From an uncultured Lachnospiraceae bacterium (GTDB lineage Bacteria > Bacillota > Clostridia > Lachnospirales > Lachnospiraceae): a DNA stretch of 64,000 nucleotides. The translations under genes were made by a program, and so were the position numbers. The notes under the pieces are model-generated. The model was given only the letters and a program-made list of their open reading frames with translations, searched no databases and had not been told where the DNA came from. Shown here piece after piece: positions 50,347-59,209 of this stretch (position 1 is its first letter; each line of letters begins with the position of its first letter). The stretch lies in assembly GCA_910585635.1 (NCBI GenBank), contig CAJUFE010000008.1, positions 1-64,000 of the forward strand. The letters run 5' to 3'.

Positions 50347-51840
50347 ATGGAACCGACCGCCCACACATCCCCCCTCACCCCCATCCCAGAGACCTCTTAC
50401 CTGACGGCGCAGAATGTTCGCCAATACCGTGCGATCATGCGCCTTTTTTTTCGTGAATATGAAAAGATGCATTTCCAGCTCTACAAGGAGGATGTGCTGG
50501 AGCTGCTGCACCGGCAGGAGGAGTTTTCCGACTATACCATGGGGCAGCTGATGCAGGATCTGGAGGCGCTGGTGGGGTGGAAGGACCTGACGCCGCTGCA
50601 GGACCCCAGGCGGGTCTATACGATCGCGGATTATAAGAATAAACAGTACCGCTATACCATGTCCGAGTATGCCGTGGAGATCGAGCGTCTGACAGTGCGC
50701 TTAGAGAACCTGTTCCTGGAGTCGGGTGATCTGTCCACGAACCTGTTCCTGCGGATGGCGGAGCAGCTGGACCGGGCAGACCAGATCCACGGCCAGAGCG
50801 GGAAAGAGATCAATGAGTGGTGGAAGGACCTGCAGGAGGATTTCAAGCGTCTGAACCAAAATTATCAGGATTATCTGCGGGAGTTTTATTCTGGGCGGGC
50901 GGAGAAGCTGTTAAAGTCGGTGGAATTTATCATCCACAAGGACCGCTTCATCGCCTACCTGCGGGAATTTGTCCAGGAGCTGCAGGTCCATTCCAGCCGG
51001 ATCGCAGGGATCATCCGAAAAAAAGAGACGGTCATCGAGGGCGCTCTGTTGGAGAAGGTGGTCAAAAGTGAGCTGGAGATCCCCAGGGCATTGTCCGCCG
51101 GGGAGATGGACCGGGAGGAGGACATACGGGACCAGATCTATGGGAAATGGCGTTCCTTAAAGAGCTGGTTCCTGGCAATAGACGGGCAGGAGTGTGAGAG
51201 CAGCAAGGTGTTGACGATCACCAATGACATCATCCGCAGCATGATCCAGAACGCGGCCCTGATCGTGCAGATGCAGAGCTGGGGTGTCAGCCGGAAGGAG
51301 GATCATCGGCATATGGTGCAGATGTTCTTGGACTGCGGGAGCCTGGAGGACGCCCATAAGCTGTCGGCCCATCTCTTCGGGATCCAGCAGATCCGGCATC
51401 TCCAGATCCGGGATGAGCGGGAGACGGACAGCATCAACCAGAGCGTTTATGAGGAGGCCCCCTCCAGTCTGCTGTTAAAGCCCCACACCCGCTCCTACAA
51501 GGAACGGAAGGATAAGACCGGCTTTGCCGACAAGACCTTGGAAAAGCTGTCTAGCCGGATGCAGTATCTCAAGCAGATCGAACAGGAGTGCACCCAGATG
51601 ATGCGCTATATCAAGGACGGAAGGCTGGAGGTGGGGAAGATCACGGAGACAGTCCCTACGGTGGTCCGCATGACCCTGCTGCAGTGGATCTCCCTAGCGA
51701 ACTTAGACCCGTCGAAAAAGGGGCGGACCGAGTATGGACAGGCCTTTACCTTGAAGAAGAGGAAGGGGAGCTGCGTCTTGAGGTGCGAGGATGGGGACCT
51801 GCGGCTGCCTGATTATGTATTGGAGTTTTCAGAAAGATAG
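50347..51840 (+). CDS. jetA: Wadjet type II JetA-like protein (DUF2397 / TIGR02677)
   Basis: A 497-residue protein. The N-terminal ETSYLTAQNVRQYRAIMRLF, KEDVLELLHRQEEF and DLEALVGWKDLTPLQDPRRV are the start of the DUF2397 family, the kleisin-like component of type II Wadjet (JetABCD), an SMC complex that recognises and cleaves plasmids. The C-terminal region (LQWISLANLDPSKKG) also fits. The gene appears intact. The SMC subunit and most of JetB and JetD are missing downstream, so it should be an orphan. A weak SD (ggagaagaaa) precedes ATG. Confidence 0.82.
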   Translation: MEPTAHTSPLTPIPETSYLTAQNVRQYRAIMRLFFREYEKMHFQLYKEDVLELLHRQEEFSDYTMGQLMQDLEALVGWKDLTPLQDPRRVYTIADYKNKQYRYTMSEYAVEIERLTVRLENLFLESGDLSTNLFLRMAEQLDRADQIHGQSGKEINEWWKDLQEDFKRLNQNYQDYLREFYSGRAEKLLKSVEFIIHKDRFIAYLREFVQELQVHSSRIAGIIRKKETVIEGALLEKVVKSELEIPRALSAGEMDREEDIRDQIYGKWRSLKSWFLAIDGQECESSKVLTITNDIIRSMIQNAALIVQMQSWGVSRKEDHRHMVQMFLDCGSLEDAHKLSAHLFGIQQIRHLQIRDERETDSINQSVYEEAPSSLLLKPHTRSYKERKDKTGFADKTLEKLSSRMQYLKQIEQECTQMMRYIKDGRLEVGKITETVPTVVRMTLLQWISLANLDPSKKGRTEYGQAFTLKKRKGSCVLRCEDGDLRLPDYVLEFSER

Positions 51841-51892
51841 AGGGCGCTGTGGTGTGTCCGCCTTGTCTTTGTGGGCAGGAGTGTCGCTGCAG

Positions 51893-52017
51893 CCGAACGC
51901 GTGGAAGTTTATCATGGAGATCTGTCGTCGAGTGGATGGAGGTTTATCATGGAGATCGGCCGCCAAGTGTGTGGAAGTTTATCATGGGGATCTGTCGCCG
52001 AGTGGATGGAGGCTTAG
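51893..52017 (+). repeat. ~35-bp tandem repeat between jetA and the jetB/jetD remnant
   Basis: About three and a half copies of a unit containing gtggaagtttatcatggaga and tctgtcgccgagtggatgga. The final partial unit includes the SD and start of the remnant (gtggatggaggcttag then ATG), so the array was seeded at the gene start. Confidence 0.85.
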
Positions 52018-52841
52018 ATGGATGAGATCGTGACATTGCTGGAAAACTACTGGGTCTGCCGGGAGCAGGACCGGGAGCTCTACAACCGGGGGATCCCCAT
52101 GCCCTGGACAGGCAAAATACGGCGGGCAGCCTTCTCTCCTGGGCCTTGTGCAGGCGGGGCGGCAGCCCATTCCCCCAGAATGCCAGGGAGTGGAAGGAGC
52201 TGTACGAGGAGAATGGGATCTGGATCGATTAGTTGTCCAGCACGGTGATCGCTTACGGGATCCATCTGCTGGTGGAGGGAGTAGAGGAGACAGACCTTTC
52301 TCTCCACCCGGTCTACGAGGGCTATTGTCAGAGAAAGGAGCCCTGCGTGCTCTCCCTGGCGAATCTTAGCCGCGCCCGGAAGGCCTACGGGGACAGCCAG
52401 ATCATCTATATCGTGGAAAATGAGATGGTCTTCAGTGAACTCCTGGAACGGCTTTCCCGGTATCCGGTGACCCTTTTATGCACCTCCGGTCAGCCCAGGA
52501 CCGCCGCTTATGGGCTGCTGGAGCTGCTCTTAGAGAGCGGCCATCATTTTTACTATGCCGGGGATCTGGACCCGGAGGGGCTGGATATCGCAGAGAGGCT
52601 CTGGCGCAGCTTCCCGGACCATGTGCAGATCTGGCGGATGGGGCCGGAGGACTATGAGAAAGCCATGTCAGGAGAAAGGGTCTCAGAGCGCCGTTTAGAG
52701 ATACTTAAAAATCTGTCCCACCCGGAGCTTGAGAAAACGGCCAGGCGGCTCATGGAGCATAAGCGGGCAGGGTATCAGGAGCTGCTCCTGGAGGAGATGG
52801 CGCGGGATGTGGAGGATGACCGCCTTTTCCGTTTTTCTTGA
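52018..52841 (+). pseudogene. Fused remnant of Wadjet jetB (start) and jetD (C-terminal Toprim part)
   Basis: Residues MDEIVTLLENYWVCREQDRE from ATG 52018 match the start of JetB (DUF2398). After about 24 codons the sequence becomes JetD-like (DUF2399/TIGR02679): PWTGKIRRAAF, then in another frame LLGLVQAGRQPIPP, then in the third frame NAREWKELYEENGIWID, a TAG stop (52230-52232, where Gln is expected), and LSSTVIAYGIHLLVEGVEET to the end. The Toprim core IYIVENEMVF and FYYAGDLDPEGLDIAERL is preserved. One deletion therefore removed most of jetB, all of jetC and the start of jetD, with two frameshifts and a nonsense change afterwards. Confidence 0.75.
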
Positions 52842-52854
52842 GATCACAGTCGCT

Positions 52855-52955
52855 AAACCTCCATGCGCCCGGCCAGCAGACGCACCACCACATAGAACAG
52901 CCTGGCGGGCGCATTTGGCATACCTGGACACATGCCGCCTACCCGGCGGCGGGAC
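52855..52955 (+). repeat. Interspersed element family B, copy 5
   Basis: aacctccatgcgcccggcca, then acatagaacagcctggcggg, then gcatttggcatacctgg and hairpin gccgcctacccggcggc. It sits precisely between the jetD remnant and the stop of the convergent gene at 52957. Confidence 0.88.
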
Positions 52956-52956
52956 T

Positions 52957-53466
52957 TCATTGTAATATCGCCCCGATGAGCCCATAGGAGAGAAGCGACA
53001 TGATGACCGTGGCGATCATGATCCCTAAAAGGATCGCCGGGAAGGACTTGCGGATCTTCATGTGGAGGAGGGACGCCACCAGGGAGCCGGTCCAGGCCCC
53101 GGTGCCGGGGAGAGGGATCCCCACGAAGAGCACCAGCCCCCAGAAGCCATACTTCTCCACCTGTCCCTTATGCTTATCCGCCTTTTTCCGCAGCCAGATG
53201 GCGATCTTATCGAACCCCGGCACCTTCTCCATCCAGTCCAGCACTTTCTCGATCAAAAGGAGGATAAAGGGGATGGGGATCAGGTTCCCCAGGATGCAGA
53301 TGGGGATCGCCCGCAGGATCGGCACGTCCAGAAAGGCGGGGGAGGCCGCTAAGAGGCCGCCCCGCAGCTCCAATATGGGGATCATGGAGATCAAAAAGAT
53401 GATCCCCTCCCCGGAGACCTTTCCGCCCAGTGTCATCGTCAGCCATCCGATCGCTCTATCTGTCAT
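52957..53466 (-). CDS. Small multidrug export protein (Sm_multidrug_ex family)
   Basis: A 169-residue membrane protein with about four TM segments. FLISMIPILELRGGLLAASP (about residues 25-44) and the VGIPLPGTGAWTGSLVASLL motif (about 115-134) define the COG2426/PF06695 family. The export role is based on the family name and is poorly tested. It ends directly at element B5. No clear promoter was identified upstream. Confidence 0.88.
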   Translation of the reverse strand: MTDRAIGWLTMTLGGKVSGEGIIFLISMIPILELRGGLLAASPAFLDVPILRAIPICILGNLIPIPFILLLIEKVLDWMEKVPGFDKIAIWLRKKADKHKGQVEKYGFWGLVLFVGIPLPGTGAWTGSLVASLLHMKIRKSFPAILLGIMIATVIMSLLSYGLIGAILQ

Positions 53467-53667
53467 ATCAAACCCTCATCTCTTTCTTTTTTGTGTCCTC
53501 GTCTTTTCGTGCGTTCCTATCTCCGGCATATTTCAAGCCTTCAAGGGCTCCGAGAGAGGGACCCTTTGGCACCGCCCCCGCCCCCACCGTCCCGGACTGG
53601 GAACAAACCTGTTCTATTATAAAGTAGTCCGGCATAAAATTCAATCCAAAAGAGTTTCTTTTTTAAG

Positions 53668-53696
53668 TTGTCTCTTTCCCGGATCTGTGCTACACT
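53668..53696 (+). promoter_or_regulatory. Promoter of metY
   Basis: TTGTCT (53668-53673), 17-nt spacer, TACACT (53691-53696). The ~55-nt leader is too short for a SAM riboswitch. Confidence 0.65.
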
Positions 53697-53755
53697 ATTG
53701 GATAAAAATAGAAGCGCACGAACGAACATGCGTCGATCTGCAGGAGGAAGACCCT

Positions 53756-55036
53756 ATGAGCGATAAACATTCCATCGACACCATCTGTATCCAGGGCGGC
53801 TGGCAGCCGGAGAACGGGGGGCCCAGACAGCTCCCGATCTACCAGAGCACCACCTTTAAATATGCCACCAGTGAGGCCATGGGAAAGCTTTTTGACCTGG
53901 AGGCGGAAGGCTATTTTTATACCCGTCTGCAGAACCCCACCAATGACGCGGTGGCGGATAAGATCTGCCAGCTGGAGGGCGGGGCAGCGGCCATGCTGAC
54001 CTCATCGGGCCAGGCGGCCACCTTTTTTTCGATCGTCAATATCTGTTCCGCAGGGGACCATGTGGTCAGCTCCGCCACCATCTACGGCGGTTCTTCCAAT
54101 CTTCTGACCGTGACCTTAAAGCGGTTCGGCATCGAGACCACCCTGGTGGATCCGGATCTTCCGGAGGAGGAGCTGGCGAAGGCCTTTAGGCCCAACACCA
54201 AGTGCGTTTTTGCCGAGACGATCGCCAACCCGGCCCTGGTGGTGCTGGATATCGAGAAGTTTGCCAGGCTGGCCCACAGCCATGGCGTGCCGCTGATCAT
54301 CGACAATACCTTTGCCACACCGGTGAACTGCCGGCCCATCGAATGGGGGGCGGATATCGTGACCCACAGCACCACCAAATACATGGACGGCCATGGCATG
54401 ACCGTGGGCGGCTGCATCGTGGACAGCGGCAACTTCGACTGGGAGGCCCACAAGGAGAAGTACCCCGGCCTGACCACGCCCGACGATTCCTACCACGGCG
54501 TGATCTACACGGAGCGCTTCGGCAAGGGAGCCTTCATCACCAAGGCCACCGCCCAGCTGATGCGGGACTTAGGCGCGATCCAGTCCCCTCAGAACGCGTT
54601 CCTGCTGAACAACGGGCTGGAGAGCCTGCACCTGCGCGTCCCCAGACACTGTGAAAATGCTCTGGCCGTAGCCCAGTACCTCCAGAGCCGGGAGGATGTG
54701 GACTGGGTGCGCTACCCAGGTCTTCCGGGCGATAAATACTATGAGCTGGGCCAGAAATATATGCCAAAGGGTACCTGCGGTGTGATCTCCTTAGGGCTAA
54801 AGGGCGGGAGAGCGGCAGCCGGCGCCTTTATGGACCGGCTCAAGATGATCTCCATCGCCACCCACGTGGCCGACGCCAGGACCTGCGTCCTCCATCCGGC
54901 CAGCCACACCCACAGACAGCTCAGCGACGAACAGCTGATCGAGGCCGGTGTGGATCCCGCTATGATCCGCCTCAGTGTGGGGATCGAGGATAAAGCCGAT
55001 ATCATCGAGGATATCCGGCAGGCGCTGGAAGCGTAG
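53756..55036 (+). CDS. metY: O-acetylhomoserine aminocarboxypropyltransferase (sulfhydrylase)
   Basis: A 426-residue Cys/Met-metabolism PLP enzyme making homocysteine from O-acetylhomoserine and sulfide. PLP lysine in THSTTKYMDGHGMTVGG (about residue 208); GYFYTRLQNPTNDAV (about 50-64) and the C-terminal HPASHTHRQLSDEQL (about 380-394) are typical of MetY. A long open frame runs upstream antisense to the export gene, but the ATG at 53756 with SD caggaggaag, downstream of the promoter, is the real start. No neighbouring Met genes. Confidence 0.93.
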   Translation: MSDKHSIDTICIQGGWQPENGGPRQLPIYQSTTFKYATSEAMGKLFDLEAEGYFYTRLQNPTNDAVADKICQLEGGAAAMLTSSGQAATFFSIVNICSAGDHVVSSATIYGGSSNLLTVTLKRFGIETTLVDPDLPEEELAKAFRPNTKCVFAETIANPALVVLDIEKFARLAHSHGVPLIIDNTFATPVNCRPIEWGADIVTHSTTKYMDGHGMTVGGCIVDSGNFDWEAHKEKYPGLTTPDDSYHGVIYTERFGKGAFITKATAQLMRDLGAIQSPQNAFLLNNGLESLHLRVPRHCENALAVAQYLQSREDVDWVRYPGLPGDKYYELGQKYMPKGTCGVISLGLKGGRAAAGAFMDRLKMISIATHVADARTCVLHPASHTHRQLSDEQLIEAGVDPAMIRLSVGIEDKADIIEDIRQALEA

Positions 55037-55044
55037 GACGTTGC

Positions 55045-55122
55045 TTTTCGCGGTGTATGCGGTCACGGCTTTCGCGGCATATGCGGTCACGGTTTTCGTG
55101 GCATATGCGGTCACGGGGTGGA
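55045..55122 (+). repeat. 24-bp tandem repeat after metY
   Basis: Three copies of gcatatgcggtcacggcttt plus cgcg-type units fill the metY-cls gap. Confidence 0.88.
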
Positions 55123-55193
55123 GAAAGGTGACCGCAGGATATCGCGCCCTTTAGATAACATGTGGAGGACGCGAGGAAGGAGGAGCTTATCTT

Positions 55194-56750
55194 ATGGCGA
55201 AAAAAATGAGGAGTCTCTTGCGTCTCCTGTTCGGCCGGACGGCCTTCGTGATGCTGTCCCTGCTGATCCAGGTCGGCTTCTTCTTCTCCTGCATCCGCTG
55301 GCTCAGCGGGTATATGGTCTATATCTATGGGGGGATGATCCTCCTGACGGCCCTGGTCATGGTCCATATCCTGAATGAAAAAGCGGATCCCAGTTTCAAG
55401 ATCGCATGGCTGGTCCCGGTGCTGGTGTTCCCAGTGTTCGGGACCCTTCTCTATCTCTTCGTGCAGATCCAGGTAGGGACGAAGATCATCGCGGCCAGGC
55501 TTAAGATCACCGAAAAGGAGACCGCGCCTTATCTGGAGCAGGAGGAGAGCGTACGCAGAGCATTAAAAGAGCAGGATAAGGGGATGGCAGGCCTGGCCCA
55601 TTATCTGAAAGACACCGCCGGTTTCCCGGTCTATGCAGGAGGCAGCGCCCAGTTCTTCCCCCTGGGGGACGATATGTACCCGGTGATGAAGGAGGAGCTG
55701 TCGAAAGCGGAGTCCTTTATCTTCATGGAATACTTTATCGTGGAGCAGGGGGGTATGTGGGACGGGCTTTTGGAGATACTGGAGAAAAAAGCGGCAGAAG
55801 GTGTGGAGGTCCGGGTGATGTACGACGGGATGTGCAGCATCATGCTCCTGCCCCACAGCTACCCCAGACAGCTGGAGAAAAAGGGGATCCGCTGCAAGAT
55901 GTTCTCCCCGATCAAGCCCACCCTATCCACCCATCAGAACAATCGGGACCACCGGAAGATCTGTGTGATCGACGGCCATACGGCCTTTACAGGCGGGGTG
56001 AACCTGGCGGATGAATATATCAACCGGCGAGAGCGGTTCGGGCACTGGAAGGATACGGCCATCTGCATCAAAGGCCCGGCGGTCCAGAGCTTTACCATGA
56101 TGTTCCTCCAGATGTGGGACATCACGGAGCGGACATTGACGGACGCCGGGAAGTACGTGTATCGGGCGCCAGCTGCCGATGCGGTCACGAAAGCCACGGA
56201 GGGCGGCTTCATGCTGCCCTACGGCGACAGTCCTCTGGACCAGGAAAATGTGGGCGAGATGGTGTACATCGATATCCTGAACCAGGCACAGCGTTACGTC
56301 CACATCATGACCCCCTATCTGATCCTGGACAGTGAGATGGTGATGGCTATGACCTTTGCCGCCAAGCGGGGGGTGGAGGTGATCATCATCATGCCCCATA
56401 TCCCGGATAAGCGATATGCGTACCTGCTGGCCCGCTCCTATTACCAGGAGCTGATCGAGGCCGGGGTGAAGATCTACGAGTACACGCCGGGATTTGTCCA
56501 CGCAAAGATCTTCGTCAGCGATGATGAGAAGGCGGTGGTGGGGACGATCAACCTGGATTTCAGGAGCTTGTACCTGCATTTTGAATGCGGGATCCTGCTG
56601 TATCAGGCCCCGGTGGTCTTACGCATCGAACAGGATCTTGAGGAAACCTTGGAAAAATGCTGCCAGATAACCCGGGAGGACTGCAGGCGGTATCCCTTCG
56701 TTAAGTCCTTTGCCGGTCAGCTGATGCGTTTTATCGCGCCGCTCATGTAA
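55194..56750 (+). CDS. cls: Cardiolipin synthase
   Basis: A 518-residue phospholipase D-type enzyme. Two N-terminal membrane segments (FVMLSLLIQVGFFFSCIRWL and LVPVLVFPVFGTLLYLF), then HKD motif 1 NRDHRKICVIDGHTAFTGG (about residues 245-263) and motif 2 HAKIFVSDDEKAVVGTINLD (about 434-453). Condenses two phosphatidylglycerol molecules at the membrane. SD aaggaggagc. It is separated from metY by 24-bp repeats. Confidence 0.95.
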   Translation: MAKKMRSLLRLLFGRTAFVMLSLLIQVGFFFSCIRWLSGYMVYIYGGMILLTALVMVHILNEKADPSFKIAWLVPVLVFPVFGTLLYLFVQIQVGTKIIAARLKITEKETAPYLEQEESVRRALKEQDKGMAGLAHYLKDTAGFPVYAGGSAQFFPLGDDMYPVMKEELSKAESFIFMEYFIVEQGGMWDGLLEILEKKAAEGVEVRVMYDGMCSIMLLPHSYPRQLEKKGIRCKMFSPIKPTLSTHQNNRDHRKICVIDGHTAFTGGVNLADEYINRRERFGHWKDTAICIKGPAVQSFTMMFLQMWDITERTLTDAGKYVYRAPAADAVTKATEGGFMLPYGDSPLDQENVGEMVYIDILNQAQRYVHIMTPYLILDSEMVMAMTFAAKRGVEVIIIMPHIPDKRYAYLLARSYYQELIEAGVKIYEYTPGFVHAKIFVSDDEKAVVGTINLDFRSLYLHFECGILLYQAPVVLRIEQDLEETLEKCCQITREDCRRYPFVKSFAGQLMRFIAPLM

Positions 56751-56770
56751 GAGGGCCGGAAGGTTTTTGC

Positions 56771-56870
56771 AAAACCTCTATGCGCCCGGCGGCAAGATCT
56801 CATAGCAAAAGAGGACTGGAGCAGGTGGCGGACGGACATAGCCGTTCTGGGTATCGGAACGGTCACAGAC
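56771..56870 (+). repeat. Fragments of family B (copy 6) and family A elements
   Basis: aacctctatgcgcccggcgg (about 56773-56792) matches the family B left end. agccgttctgggtatcggaa then cggtcac (about 56841-56866) resembles the terminal hairpin of family A. Both are partial. Confidence 0.5.
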
Positions 56871-56893
56871 GATCTGGATAGGAGGTCATAGAG

Positions 56894-57820
56894 ATGGGAG
56901 ACAGGTTGACAGAAGGAGCATTAGTATTGGAGGGAGGGTCCCTTAGGGGGCTGTTCACAGCCGGTGTTTTAGATGTTTTGATGGAAAAAGGGATCCATTT
57001 TTCTTATGTAAATGGTGTGTCGGCAGGGGCACTGAACGCATTGAACTACATCAGCGGCCAGCCGGGCAGGACCCTGAAGGTGGACCTTGGATACATCCAC
57101 GATAAGCGGTTCATGAGCTTTGGGAACCTGATCAAAAAGCGGGAGATCTTCAGCTTTGAGTTCCTGTTCGGGGAGCTGAGCGATACCCTGGTCCCCTTTG
57201 ACTATCAGACCTTCGTGGAGACAGAGCAGGAGTTTGAGGCGGTGGCCACCCGCTGCAAGACCGGGCGGACAGAGTATTTTTCCAACAAGGACTGTAAGGA
57301 GATCTTTTCCGCGGTCCAGGCCTCCGGGAGCATCCCGATCCTCTCCCATATGATCGATGTGGAGGGGAAAAAGTATCTGGACGGCGGGATCTCCATGCCG
57401 ATCGCCTATCAGCGGGCTTTGGATAAAGGCCATGATCAGGTGGTGCTGGTGCTCACCCGCCATAAGGGCTTCCGAAAGAAGCCTGCGGGCCGATGGATGA
57501 GCCGGGCCTACCGCCGGTATTTTGAACCCCTCCCCAAGCTCTTAGAGGCTTTGGAGGCGATCCCGGACCGGTATAACCGGATGCAGGAGGAGATCGATGC
57601 TCTGGAAGCGGAGGGGAAGCTTTTTGTCATCCGCCCGGACCAGCCGGTGACGGTATCCCGGTTCGAGCGGGATAAGATGAAATTGCAGGCGCTCTACGGC
57701 GACGGACGGCGGGTGGCAGAGGAGAGGCTGGAGGCCATGTGCCAGTATCTTGGGGTCCCGGTGCCGGAAGTGATCCCGGAGGTGGTCCAGAAGGAGAACG
57801 ACCTGCTGGCAAGAGAGTAG
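56894..57820 (+). CDS. Patatin-like phospholipase
   Basis: A 308-residue alpha/beta hydrolase-like lipase. Oxyanion loop EGGSLRGLFTAGVLD (about residues 13-27), nucleophile elbow NGVSAGALNAL (Ser about 44) and the catalytic Asp motif YLDGGISMPIAYQ (about 159-171) form the Ser-Asp dyad. It matches the RssA/YjjU group of bacterial patatins. SD aggaggtcatagag. Cytoplasmic (no signal peptide). It may act in membrane lipid turnover alongside cls; this is inferred. Confidence 0.93.
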   Translation: MGDRLTEGALVLEGGSLRGLFTAGVLDVLMEKGIHFSYVNGVSAGALNALNYISGQPGRTLKVDLGYIHDKRFMSFGNLIKKREIFSFEFLFGELSDTLVPFDYQTFVETEQEFEAVATRCKTGRTEYFSNKDCKEIFSAVQASGSIPILSHMIDVEGKKYLDGGISMPIAYQRALDKGHDQVVLVLTRHKGFRKKPAGRWMSRAYRRYFEPLPKLLEALEAIPDRYNRMQEEIDALEAEGKLFVIRPDQPVTVSRFERDKMKLQALYGDGRRVAEERLEAMCQYLGVPVPEVIPEVVQKENDLLARE

Positions 57821-57890
57821 GCTGCGGATCGTGCAGGAGCGGATGACAAGCTGCGGATCGTGCAGGAGCGGGTCACAAGCCGCGGATGGC
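57821..57890 (+). repeat. 29-bp tandem repeat after the patatin gene
   Basis: gctgcggatcgtgcaggagc plus ggatgacaa, two full copies and a partial one, directly after the stop. Confidence 0.85.
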
Positions 57891-58004
57891 CCGGAGACAG
57901 CAGGAAGATCCACACAGTTTTCACAATTTTTTGAAAAATAAACACAAAATGAACACAAACCGATGCTAAAGTAGAAAAGGATCATAAACGTACGTGTTTG
58001 GAGC

Positions 58005-58037
58005 GGGATCCGGCCATCAAGGCAATGGCCGGATCCC
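58005..58037. repeat. Perfect 13-bp inverted repeat ahead of the SLH gene
   Basis: gggatccggccat (58005-58017) / atggccggatccc (58025-58037). The core tccggccat...atggccgga resembles the central stem of family A, so it could be a fragment. It lies in the 5' leader. Confidence 0.75.
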
Positions 58038-58056
58038 CACAGAGAGGAGCAGCAGG

Positions 58057-59163
58057 ATGCACACCAAACAGACCCTTTCTTCGATACTGATCGTGACAAC
58101 GATGGCATCGGTCTTTCCTTTGCCCGCCATGGCTTCTGCGGATCACGACCTGCGGAAAAAGGTGATCGAGCTGACCGGGATCATAAACCCTTCTGACGGG
58201 AGCCGATGTGTGAGCCGGGCAGGCTTTGCCGCCATGCTGGTGCGGGCTTCGGAGTACCGCAGCGTGGTCAGCGAGAGCGCCAGCGTCTCCGTTTTTGCCG
58301 ATGTGCCGGTGGGGAGCGCCTATGCGTCCCATATCCGCATCGCGGCCAGGCAGGGTTGGATGAAGGGGTATCTGGGCGGCCAGTTCCGCCCGGAGGACTA
58401 TATCACCCTCCAGGACGCGGCCCGGGCGGTGCTGTCCCTTTTGGGCTATACAGATGAAGATTTTACCGGGGACCAGAACGGGAGCCGGATGGCCAAGTTC
58501 AGCTATCTGGAGTTGGATGAACAGCTGGACGGCCTCCAGGCCGGGGAGGTGCTGACGGAGGATAACTGCATCAACCTGTTCTATAACCTGTTAAAGACCG
58601 AGCCTAAGGGCTCCAAGGAGATCTACGGCACGATCTTTGACCTGACCCTGAGCACAGATGGGGAGATCAACCCCTTAGAGATGCTGGATACCACGGTCAA
58701 AGGGCCTTACGTGGTGACCAAGAGCCGCACCATGTCCTCCCAGCTCCCCTTCCAGATGGATAAAGCCAGCTTTTTCCTCAACGGCGAGGCCTGCACCAAG
58801 GAGCAGATCAAGACGGCCCAGGAGGAGTACGGGTACGTGGTGATGTATTATAACACGGCCTCCAAGACCGTCTGGGTCTACACGGCGGGGAGCTACGGCG
58901 CCACCGGTCAGACCGTCCTGCGGGGGGAGATCACCAATATCTATTATAAGTCCTCCGATGTGCTGACCCCCACGGAGGTCACCATCCTGACCGATGACGG
59001 GGAGCTCTGTACCTGTAAGCTGACCACATCGGACCTGCAGTTCGCCTTCTCGATCTACGGGACCGTACAGGTGGGAGACGATGTGATCTTGATCTGCAGC
59101 GGGAGCACGGAGAGCGAGGAGGGAGACGTCTCCTATCAGGTGACGGACTTTTTAGAGGATTGA
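58057..59163 (+). CDS. S-layer-homology domain protein
   Basis: A 368-residue exported protein. Signal peptide (LSSILIVTTMASVFPLPAMA, cleavage near residue 28). SLH-like repeats follow: residues ~48-150 include VSRAGFAAMLVRASEYRS and FADVPVGSAYASHIRIAARQ, GWMKGYLGGQFRPEDYITLQ. A beta-rich C-terminal half has no known domain. It probably anchors to cell-wall polymer. First of four genes (SLH-adaptor-ATPase-permease) and 46 bp from the adaptor gene, so it may belong to the exporter. SD agaggagcagcagg. Confidence 0.85.
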   Translation: MHTKQTLSSILIVTTMASVFPLPAMASADHDLRKKVIELTGIINPSDGSRCVSRAGFAAMLVRASEYRSVVSESASVSVFADVPVGSAYASHIRIAARQGWMKGYLGGQFRPEDYITLQDAARAVLSLLGYTDEDFTGDQNGSRMAKFSYLELDEQLDGLQAGEVLTEDNCINLFYNLLKTEPKGSKEIYGTIFDLTLSTDGEINPLEMLDTTVKGPYVVTKSRTMSSQLPFQMDKASFFLNGEACTKEQIKTAQEEYGYVVMYYNTASKTVWVYTAGSYGATGQTVLRGEITNIYYKSSDVLTPTEVTILTDDGELCTCKLTTSDLQFAFSIYGTVQVGDDVILICSGSTESEEGDVSYQVTDFLED

Positions 59164-59209
59164 CGGGCGGGCCGGCAGCAGAGTATATATGAGCAGGAGG
59201 AGAGCAGTC

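Noticed and set aside
53000..53755. A 252-codon N-terminal extension of metY
   Set aside because: It is antisense to the small multidrug export gene, lies upstream of the metY promoter, and the conserved protein begins at the ATG at 53756.
53697..53755. SAM riboswitch ahead of metY
   Set aside because: The leader is too short and has no terminator hairpin.
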